From: Isoetes taiwanensis
Lineage: Eukaryota; Streptophyta; Lycopodiopsida; Isoetales; Isoetaceae
Length of the DNA stretch: 64,000 nt
Direction of reading: 5' to 3'
Assembly: GCA_021234155.1 (NCBI GenBank)
Contig: JAJEKV010000064.1
Span: 1,612,001-1,676,000 of the forward strand
Under the pieces are notes generated by a model. The model saw only the letters and a list, made by a program, of their open reading frames with translations, was not told the origin of the DNA and searched no databases. This document shows, one piece after another, positions 55,626 to 64,000 of this stretch. The first letter of the stretch is position 1. Each line of letters starts with the position of its first letter. Both the position numbers and the translations under genes were made by a program.

Positions 55626-56197
55626 GAGTGGGGCAATCGCAGAGGTTTGATATTGTGATTTGGAGTGCTTCTCTACTTCGGAATACAAGGGATATGGTGG
55701 ATGCATTGTTCCCTGATTTGCAGACCAGATTCTTGAAGGTATATGGTCAAGAGCATTGCTATGCATGCGAGCATTCAACCAGCACAGAAAAGCAACTTTT
55801 TTTCAAGGAGTTGAAGGTTGTACTTGAGGATTTCCCTCAGTATCATGGTATGATTTTCTTGGTTGATGACAGCCTGCACAAAGGGTTTCTAAACCCTGCA
55901 TACACAACCGTTCTTGTTATGCCTTTCAAGGGGCAAGAAGAGGACAACTTTTTGCCCAAGTTTGTGTGTCCAGCTTTGGAATACTTGTCTTCTCATACAG
56001 TACAGGAAACGATCTCACAAATTGACATCACTGATGCATGGTTGGAAAAGGAGACAGTTGCAGTGCTGGATTACTGCCTCAACAACTATCTTGTCTCGGC
56101 CTACTATATCCTCAATGCTCCATTACAAGTACAAAGGCAGCTGCTGGGCACCCTTCCTGGCGACCAGCATGACTCTGAAGACTTCGATGACTCATGA
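55626..56197 (+). CDS. FCP1/NIF-like domain, C-terminal exon of the E2 gene
   Basis: About 188 codons to the stop at 56197. It begins in frame with QRFDIVIWSASLLRN (motif II), then KQLFFKELKVVLEDFPQYHG (motif III lysine) and IFLVDDSLHKGFLNPAYTTV (motif IV double Asp), and ends in an acidic tail, DQHDSEDFDDS. There is no ATG at the left edge (the frame opens with GTG), so this is an exon end, not a start. The preceding motif (RYHEFVEW) is in another phase, and the nucleophile motif DxDG was not found in the 500 bases before. It therefore lacks a visible catalytic Asp, as in E1. Confidence 0.65.
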
Positions 56198-56628
56198 AGT
56201 AACCATTGTACACTCCTTTTTTGTAATATATATGTATGATTGCTTTGTGTTATCTTGAGTATTGAGTGATCTTGAGTGATGTCTCTAATCTTGAGTGTAC
56301 AATTTTCTGTAATATATATCAAGCTTACTCTCCAATACTACAAGCATTGTTTCCAATACTAAAATACTCCAATACAGCAGTCCAATACTACAAACATTGT
56401 CTCACAAGCATTGTCTCCAATACAATGATCAAAATTTGAGACAAGTACACAAGTAACTACAGACCTGTTACAATGATAAAACAACTAGGTCAAAGCATAT
56501 TCAACCTTCATATGGCAGACTGTCAAGGATCATCTGGTGAGTAGCCTGTTCAAGGGAAAATCTGTTGGTGCCAGGAATCTGATTCATCTCAAATTTGATA
56601 GCTGATACGTGATGACTGTACTGGAAGG
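56198..56628. other. spacer between the convergent E2 genes
   Basis: AT-rich. 'cttgagtgat' and 'ccaatac' are repeated several times (56258-56310 and 56333-56425). It presumably holds both 3' ends. Confidence 0.5.
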
Positions 56629-59600
56629 TCAGGCCTTTGTCTCAAGTAGCTCCCAACTACCATCGGGCTGGACAGCATAGTACAAACCAGCCAACACGTG
56701 TTCATCCACATTGAAGGTCTGACCCCAGCTATCCTTGACAAGGACATGCCTCGGCTTAACATATTTGACAACATAGAAATCTGCATTCTCCTGATTTCCC
56801 TCCTCGGCTACAACAGCAAAGTTATCACATTCCTCTATGTTTCCACTAAGCCATTCTCCATCACCTTCAAAAAATGCCTCATCGATTTCGTCTTCAGTAC
56901 CTTCACCAGTAGACTTTTCTGGCTTTAGTGTAACATATTTCCAATTCTTCAACCTATGCTTGTTCACACAAGATGACCAGTTTCCTTTCAAACAGTTACC
57001 ACAGAAACAACTTAAACCTCTATGAGCCACCCTTGTGCTTGATTTGGCCAAGTATGTCCTGGATCTTTGTGTATTTGCTTGGTCCCTTCCACCTCGCATG
57101 ATCCGGTAATGGTCTGTCCTATCAACATCATCCTTTCCATTACCGGAAGTACACTGCAAGGAGACAACAAGTATTGTAGCTCACAGACAAAGATAATCAA
57201 AGACTACTCATCACATTACAAATAGCTTCACGACAAAGACTTAAAGCGGATGAAAGCACTACTCAAAGACATTCAAAGCCGGTTCTGAAAAAGACTACTC
57301 AACGTAATCTGGCGGATGAAAGCATAATACCTTTTGATGTCCCCGTTGTTGGTACCTTCATTCCAACGAGTTGCGAATTCACAAGCATCAAGAACACCCT
57401 AAATCTCACCCCATCATACTTGAGTCGCTCTCTAGTGAATGCCCCTTTAAGGACTGCCCCTTGCCCATTGTGCTCTCCCTTACCATGGGCTGTCCCAAAG
57501 AAATTCCATACTATTTCCTTCCCTAGCTCATGGTGATATCTTGGTAGGAAATAGAATGGCCGGGCAGATTTGAATTGGCTAGAACAACCATCGACCAAAC
57601 TATATGCCCGAGAAATCTACACCATTTGATACAAGCCATGAATTGTGCTTTCTAAGACAGTGCTGCACAAAAAGAGTGTCATGAATCTTGTCATCACTCA
57701 AGTAAAAATGGGTTTCCTTCAATAGTTTTCTGATCCTAGAACTGATGTCCATCCTATACGTGATGTGGACGAGAATTGTTATCTGGTCATTGTGCCAATG
57801 CTGGCTTTGAACCTCCCTTTGTATTTTTATGTTGTAATTCTCTGCAAAATCAATTACAGAAACAATGGTGCCATCTTGGATATTGTCCAGGCAACTCCTG
57901 AATTGGATGGCCTGCCATCTAGCCCTGTAATTGTATGGCACGAATATCTTCAATGTGGAACACAAATATGAAATGAAATCCTTCACTGCCGTTCTCTTGT
58001 AAGACAATCTAAGGACTGGCTTTGGTCCTTTCTTTTTTTTCCCCTTGCCATTTGAGGTCTCGTCTTGTGCTGCAGCTTCAGACTGTAACCCACCAGCTTC
58101 CTTGGATTTCTTACTTTTGTTTCCCTTCTTCTCAACTTGTGCTGCAGCTTCAGGCTGTGTCCCACCAGCTACCTTGGATTTCTTACTTTTGTTTCCCTTC
58201 TTCTCAACTTGTGCTGCAGCTTCAGGCTGTGTCCCACCAGCTACCTTGGATTTCTTACTTTTGTTTCCCTTCTTGGTGGCATTGGCTCTTTTCTTTCTCT
58301 GCCACTTGGCACCTCCTTGGTAACGCATGCCTCGCAACTCCACCAACTTCTTCCTATCTCCACCGGAATCAGTAACAAGGTCCAGAGCATAAAAATGAAG
58401 AAGATTAGCGCAAGTTAAAAGCACAAAAGCGATTCACGGATGACCGGACATATCAAAGATGTTTCAAAGATGCAATAAAGAGAGTATTACCTTTTCAAAC
58501 GTCTTCCATTCAAGCAAGAACTCATGATTCTCTCTTTCTCTTGGACATATAGGAAGACTTTTTATGCCACACTTCTGACATTGTTGCATCAAGCAGTCAT
58601 GTTTATACCATTCTTCACCCTCGCTCTTGTTGCAAACCACATCCCTCCAGAGCTCGCTGGTTGAGTCATACGTATGTTGGCTGGCCAGACACTTCTCACC
58701 AGGTCCACAGACCTCGCAAGTGCACTTGCACTCTTCACCATGAAATCCAGTTTTCGCTGACCTTAATGCATTCAAGGCTACCCTGGCATACTCCAACTTC
58801 ATATGGTATATGCAACAACAGGTTTCCCTTTCTGATACTTTCTTTACATAAATAGGCTTCAACTTCTCGAAAGCCTTTAAGCAAACATGGTGTTCAGGAT
58901 GTGCCTTTTTGTATTGTTGAAATAGTTGCAGCTGAATGGTGGCCGTTGGTTAGAAATATTTATGCAATAATAGCAAAAAAAAAAATTGTATGGAAACTTA
59001 TACCTGTGTGACCTCCATAAGGTGCAAGGGATAAGAAATTCGGAAGCCTGACTCTCCAACAGTGTTCACAACATCTTTCTTGCAAGGAGAGACTCGGCTA
59101 TTTTGTTTCCAGAATTCAGTTATGCTTTGCTTGCAAGCAGGGGTGAGAGAATCGCACCTCAACCTCCTTTGGAAGCAAGACCACGGACCATTTCCAAGGA
59201 CGGCTTCCGATTTTCTTAATGCAGCAGTTGCAATTGTTGACCTCGTGCAACCTATCATAAGAAATATTGCACATTAATCAATGAACATATCCCAGCCAGC
59301 ATCACTCAGCAGATACAAGCACTTAAAAGTATAAAGAAGCACAGGCATGAAAGCAAGAATTAGATGTACCTAACAGCCCAGCCATAGTGGAATTGCATCT
59401 AGATTTTGTGGAAGAAGCCATCACCAGTGTCGAGGTTCTGGCTCTCCAAATATCATGGTTCCTTTGCCTCTTTGTGGTTGCCATTGTCTGTTTCAAGTTG
59501 TTGAGCAACACCCCCGCTGCCTTGCACTCCTTTGGATTTGGCAAAATTCCAGTATCTGAGATTTCCATTTCGTGGTGATGAACCACCCTCTTCATCACAT

Positions 59601-59919
59601 CGGCCTTGAGTTCGGGTGAATGCTTTTTGGTGAGCTTGTTGAAGTAATCAACTACAAGCTTGGCTATTTCTTGCCTGCGTCTCGTGCTCAGATCCTCCCG
59701 TTCAACCGCTGCTTTCCTCATCTTATTCCGTAATCTGTATTCTCTCTTTCTCTCTGCATCCAATTTCTTGTAAATTGCAGAGGAAACTGTATCTTCACGC
59801 GATATTTCCTGTGTTGCATTGACATCCAACAAATCTGGAACACTGTTTTGGAATTCATCAGGCCGAAAGTTCAATGCTAAACGTGTGATTGCCTCCAGGC
59901 CGGCATCAAGGAGCGCCAT
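56629..59919 (-). CDS. transposase-like gene of E2, multi-exon, decayed
   Basis: Exons by eye: 59919-59370, 59251-59004, 58931-58491, about 58424-57600, 57598-57330 and 57153-56629, most with GT/AG borders. Order of parts: a basic helix-rich N-terminus (KLDAERKREYRLRNKMRKAA); a Cys-rich region (ETCCCIYHMKLEYARVALNA, CKCTCEVCGPGEKC, CLMQQCQKCG); a Lys-rich repeat linker; then the likely catalytic core VIDFAENYNIKIQREVQSQH, HDTLFVQHCL, DGCSSQFKSARPFYF and FFGTAHGKGEHNGQGAVLKG; finally CFCGNC and a C-terminal module, FYVVKYVKPRHVLVKDSWGQ. The spaced acidic residues (D of DFAEN, D of DGCSS) suggest a DDE-type fold. The family resembles, from memory, multi-copy uncharacterised proteins of invertebrates. 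A stop and a one-base shift lie just before DGCSSQFK (57600), and no AG precedes exon 4. It is probably inactive. Confidence 0.6.
58069..58278 (-). repeat. 69-bp tandem repeat encoding a Lys-rich linker
   Basis: Three in-frame units coding KKGNKSKKSKVAGGTQPEA and AAQVE, the first (58069-58140) more diverged. The period is a multiple of three, so the frame is kept. It joins the Cys-rich region to the catalytic-like core and may also act as a nuclear localisation signal. Confidence 0.85.
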
Positions 59920-60202
59920 GAAATTCCTGAGAGAGGGAGAATAAGTGAATTGGAGGGAGAATTTTCGCGGGCCATGAGGTCGAGGTAGTTGTGTGCTCGA
60001 TCGAATTTGCAACGTACTACCACTCGCGCGAAAATCCAGCCAAAATCCCACAATCATTTTCCTAACGGTTCGTTGGTGAGGTGGACGTGCGAGTACATGA
60101 AGGGCGTCAAAAAAATGACGGGCAGTTACGCCCACCAGCACCCAAATTAAGCAAAAGCAGGGGTGCTTTAAGCGGGCTAAACCCCTGCTATAAGCATGCT
60201 AT
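59920..60202. other. E2 right sub-terminal region
   Basis: Contains the probable promoter and leader of the transposase-like gene. The open frame extends upstream of 59919 (through SLQFTYSPSLRNF), so the true start may be further right. 'gcaggggtgctttaagcgggctaaacccctgc' is an imperfect inverted repeat at 60156-60187. Confidence 0.5.
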
Positions 60203-60226
60203 AAGCATGCGTCCGGACGCATGCTT
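60203..60226. repeat. 24-bp perfect palindrome abutting the E2 right TIR
   Basis: AAGCATGCGTCC followed by its exact complement GGACGCATGCTT. It touches the inner edge of the terminal repeat. The left end has no such palindrome. Confidence 0.9.
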
Positions 60227-60253
60227 TTGATACCCACCAGCATACTTTTACCC
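60226..60253 (-). repeat. E2 right terminal inverted repeat
   Basis: Inverse of 52493-52520 with A instead of G at the fifth base; followed by GGCA at 60254-60257. Confidence 0.9.
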
Positions 60254-60496
60254 GGCACTGAAAAGTCAAAGGAAGCTTTTGTCATAGTGCTATTGGGGGT
60301 GGTGGGGTCAACCTAGACCTGAATTGGAACTTAATGTTGTAGAATAGAACAAAAGTAGACTGATTAGTACACATGCACAAGCTAAATGAGACAAAAGGAA
60401 ATTAAACAACTATTCAGAAAACCCTTACTCTTCTTCATTTCTATCGCGAGCCAAGCTTTCAGCTCCTAGAGGTCTCTTTCCTCTACAGGATCATAA

Positions 60497-60682
60497 TCAT
60501 CTGGATTTGCAATGGGGACGCTTCGAACTTCTTCTTCACTTTCACTGGACATCTTGGCTTGTTTTGTTTATCATGCATCTTCTTGACCTCATCAATCGGC
60601 ATCCCTGATTGCTCTTCCTCCTCAAAACTAATTCCAAGAGATGGAGTTCTAGGATTAGGGAGTGTAGCAAGATCAGAGGTTT
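60497..60682 (-). pseudogene. coding-like fragment, unrecognised
   Basis: One frame reads TSDLATLPNPRTPSLGISFE, EEEQSGMPIDEVKKMHDKQN and KPRCPVKVKKKFEASPLQIQ before a stop. A second frame over the same end reads MSSESEEEVRSVPIANPDDY and DPVEERDL. A single-base shift would join them. The composition is strongly coding-like, but I cannot name a family. It lies just outside E2. Confidence 0.3.
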
Positions 60683-63600
60683 AATCCGTTGTTCCTAAAC
60701 ACTCTAGATGTCAAAATTGCACTTGGTCATTGTAATTCTCGCTACTGCATGCCTCTCCTTATAGGGAGTTTCGCGCCAAGGCAACTAAGGGATGTTAAAT
60801 TTACAGAATATTTTTGTGTTTTATTAGTTGGCAATTCAAATTTATTTCACACATTTTTCTGACACCACATTATCTAATGAGAAAATGGAGACGAGACATT
60901 TCCGGCCAAAATAGTAGTAGCACTCGATTAAAGAAGATACTCGCCCAAACTATTATTAATTTCTATATTTATTGCAGTCATAATAGCTCTAATCTAAGCA
61001 AGTTAGTCATTAAAATCCCATATGAGGAAATCAATATCCCCTTGAGGGAAATTATCTACGAGTGTAATCCAAGCTTGCTATGCAGGAATGTTTCTCTTCT
61101 TGTATTGTTTACCTACTAGCTTCTTCTGCATTGGTCTACATATGCAATATTTTTTATTGTATGGGGTGTCTTAAACCTACCCTGAAGCAATTTCAAGAAT
61201 TTATGGACCAAGCAAAAGTCCATAATTAATAGATACTAGTAACAGTGCCCGGCGCTGCCGGGCCTAAGCAACTATTTTTTCAGAAATATGAGTCTTCTAG
61301 TAATTTAAAGATCAAGGAAAGGAAGCACAATGATTGAGGAATTTTATATAATGGGGGTCGAGATCCATGTGGATCAATCACAAACGACAGGAGACCATTA
61401 TGGATACACCCCTCATTGCCATAAACATTGGCATACAAATCTTTGGCTACATGCCTATTCTTCAAGTTACAATTAAGCCACATATGATTAAATGAGACTC
61501 AAATTGCAGTATAGTGTGTAAAACACACTGCAGGTGTGGATAAGAGTCGAATGAAGGATACTAAACTTATTTAGCATATTTAGGGTATGGATAGACAGGC
61601 TTAGGATCCCAAAACAAAACATTGCAATCTAAATTATGTTGCATAACTAAGTTTATGGGGGTAGTGGATGAGTTCTCACTCTAAGGCCCGTACGTGGGCT
61701 TAAATTTTGCGACACATTAACCTGCATTGTCAATATTTAGACTTTCCAAACATAAGGGTTAACATTCTTCTATGTAACCATATTTAATAACATACATCCA
61801 TCACATGTTTGTAACATGTCAAAATCTCATTAAGCCTCAATCCTCTATTTCTAGAGATAATTGCCTTCTGTGGCGGTATTTGTTTAGTATGCATGCAAGC
61901 TTTTACTATTGCCTCTGGAAAATGGTTTTATTTTGAGTTTTGAGTTTATAGTATGCTTTCTAAACAATCTCAAACATCTCAAAAACCTGTAGAAGGTGAA
62001 AATTGTTGCTAGACAAATCAGAGGAAGATAGTTGCATACATCCTTGTCATTTGACTTAATTTGCAACACATGCCTCATACATCTCCTAGTTGACAATGAG
62101 CACATAGCTAATGTCCATGCATGCATATCTCACCGAACCACAACAACTTTGTGTCTCTCCATCTAGTCGACCTTGTTAATATGACTGGAAAACAAATAGC
62201 AAATTTCGTTTATGGGTAATCCCAATTTAAAAAGTAAGATTCCATAATACCAATATAGACGTCGCTGGCCATTTTGAAGATGATAATACTATTTCCTATT
62301 CACTCTCTGGTGCTGAGATTATACTATTTTCTATTTATTCTCTGGTTCTCAGCAGTCTACTGGTGCTAGCCAACCCAGGGATGTTTGAAAGCGACCTTTA
62401 TTAGGTCTGCAATTATAGCAATACATACAGACAAAAATGTGCATATTCATTATGTGATCTATAGTTTTATTCATAACATAAACAGACCTTGTCTGTCCTC
62501 TATATTCAAGTATCAGTTGGCAGTCCTCAACTGCATTGATCACAACTACAATCATTAAGATTTCATCTGCGAGAAGTTAAATTCCTATGCAATAAATTTA
62601 GTGCACGATTAAGATACATGCAGATGGGTTCAAAGAGATATCAGCTTAAAAACATTATAGCATTTCAGGCCATGGCAGCTCCAATATTCTGATCATCATG
62701 ATCTAATGCCATTGTTTGACTCAGCCATCCACATGTCTTTTTAGTTAAATTATATGTTGGCAGAATGTGATAACAATCCTGTCTAAAATTTCAATGAGAC
62801 ATAGGAGCGGCTAACAGTGCAAGTTGATTCCAGTATTTTTCGCCCTTCGCATATAATTTGAGGCCGATAAAACAATATATGGAACATCTAAAACTCAGTA
62901 AAGATACATCAAGGAGAACAAAATGCGGAGTGCTTATGGCTCTAAGAGGTCAACATGTACAATGGTTAATGAGCTGAGCAGATGCTTGGACATTGAAGTT
63001 ACACATGCAATTGTACAATGGCTAATGAGCTGTGCAGATGCTTGGACATTGAAGTTACACATGCATTGCAATCAAGGCAATGGAACTTTGCTTTCAAGAA
63101 ATAAAAAAGCAATGAGACGAATGTAACAACTTGAACTTAATCAGCTAAGTGTTCCTATAAATATGTAGAACTCAATACATTCCTACAGCAATTGATATGA
63201 GACCTCATGTTGAAAGAAAGCATGCAATCAAATGCTTGAAAATCCTCTCATAAAGGACAGAATGTTGGGCAAACTGCATACCTTCAATAGCATTCAGGAA
63301 TGAAAGTTAACCACAAAGATTTCAACCTAGCTGTTAGCTACGGATCTCCTTAGTAATCAATGACCAATTTGCTTGCCATATTTGTTTTGCTCAAGAGTTG
63401 CATTCGTATGTTATATTTAAATGACATAAATATAACATCGCAGAAGATCAATAAGAACCCTGGATCAATAATCTAGATGTCAACATTATAAGAACTCTTG
63501 TATTACACAAAGCCAGGTAATACCTTGGACATTCTTTGGGCTGCATGCGTCCTCAGTATATTCTCCTAATGGGCGCTGATTTCAATTTCCTCAGTCATCT

Positions 63601-63944
63601 CTGCAGATCAAAGTAAAACTTACATTCATGGATATAATTGCACTGTGCTAGTACCAAAATCATTTTCAAATATATCTTCATCCGGTCAAAAAAAAGGCCA
63701 ATATTTCAAAGGGCATTCAAATATAGTTTTAATCAAGCATCCTATATAGATATAGAGATAAAACAGCAAAAATGACCCACCTTTAAAATTTGCGAAGAAT
63801 TTTTTGATGGTGTGAAGCTATCAACAAAGAACTGGCCATTTTCTAAGCATTGAAAACATGGCCTCAACGTTTTGCAACACCTGAAATAAACTGTTAACAT
63901 AAGAAAGGCTCCCAATTCTTATCGCATACCATAAAAATTTCAGC
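60683..63944. other. no gene seen
   Basis: AT-rich sequence with only short frames. 'actatttcctattcactctctggt' recurs as 'actattttctatttattctctggt' (62288 and 62325). The tandem repeat at 62956 is listed separately. Confidence 0.5.
62956..63067. repeat. 56-bp tandem duplication
   Basis: 'tgtacaatggttaatgagct' with the following 36 bases is repeated at 63012 with three differences, so it is recent. Confidence 0.9.
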
Positions 63945-63947
63945 TAG

Positions 63948-64000
63948 GAATAGAATAGAATAGAATTTTTAACGTCCGCGGAAACCAATAGGTCATGGGA
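63948..64000 (-). mobile_element. 3' end of a second LINE, cut by the window edge
   Basis: On the minus strand the text 'cctattggtttccgcggacgttaaaa' followed by ATTCT repeats parallels 'cctctggcctccgtggacgttaaaat' plus CTTC repeats at the 3' end of the LINE at 46826-46875. The body would lie to the right of the window. The two tails use different microsatellites. Confidence 0.55.

Larger units (their letters stand above)
52493..60253. mobile_element. E2, 7.8 kb TIR DNA transposon with transposase and FCP1-like genes
   Basis: Inverted repeats at 52493-52520 and 60226-60253 agree at 27 of 28 positions (fifth base G or A) and are flanked by GGCA. Inside lie two convergent multi-exon genes: on the plus strand the FCP1-like gene (52814-56197), on the minus strand the transposase-like gene (about 59919-56629). 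Their ends are about 430 bp apart. Both genes have frame breaks, so this copy is probably no longer autonomous. The sub-terminal region repeats 'agcaccc' motifs at the left (52531-52556) and 'ggggtgct' at the right (60158-60166). Confidence 0.88.

Noticed and set aside
58022-58418. Plus-strand Cys/Leu-rich ORFs over 58.0-58.4 kb
   Set aside because: They are antisense readings of the Lys-rich 69-bp repeats of the transposase-like gene.
1-64000. CRISPR arrays, tRNA or rRNA genes, bacterial operons
   Set aside because: None seen. The tandem repeats here lack regular unique spacers, and the gene types and introns are eukaryotic.

Overview
The window looks like a repeat-rich, gene-poor piece of a land-plant nuclear genome. 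Evidence for a plant is the pair of PR-1 proteins with the plant-type C-terminus, the organelle-type plant adenylate kinase and many U2-type introns. DIRS-like retroelement remnants and the overall texture make a fern or another seed-free plant my best guess, but nothing here proves the species. I see no tRNA, rRNA or CRISPR.

Layout. 1-20.2 kb is a duplicated block. A ~3.4 kb unit occurs at 1984-5443 and again at 16808-20203. Both copies carry decayed pieces of an adenylate kinase gene on the minus strand. The intact, intronless adenylate kinase (5955-6878) lies between them. 10.6-16.8 kb holds a DIRS-like tyrosine-recombinase retroelement remnant followed by three tandem repeats of its gag-like region. 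20.2-21.3 kb is a LINE ORF1-like remnant.

24.6-34.8 kb and 52.5-60.25 kb are two large DNA transposons (called E1 and E2 here). E1 has 25-bp perfect terminal inverted repeats and a TATC target duplication. E2 has 28-bp repeats with one mismatch and a GGCA target duplication. Both begin GGGTGAAAG and end with its complement. E2 carries a decayed multi-exon transposase-like gene (DFAEN, DGCSSQFK and HGKG motifs). In both elements the other half is a gene with the same domain order: basic N-terminal region, charged or coiled-coil region, C-x-H-x2-H-x2-C zinc-type cluster, low-complexity linker, and an FCP1/NIF (HAD) phosphatase-like C-terminus. This shared architecture in two diverged copies is the best candidate for an undescribed system.

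34.8-44.7 kb is mostly non-coding with short dispersed and tandem repeats. 44.8-46.9 kb is a decayed LINE reverse transcriptase with YADD still readable. 48.2-50.8 kb holds the only other convincing host genes: two divergent, intronless PR-1 (CAP) genes that share a promoter module and end in a CAPE-like peptide. 60.3-64 kb is non-coding apart from a coding-like scrap and the 3' end of a second LINE at the window edge.

Exon boundaries and frame breaks were read by eye. Family names rest on motif recognition, not on database searches.
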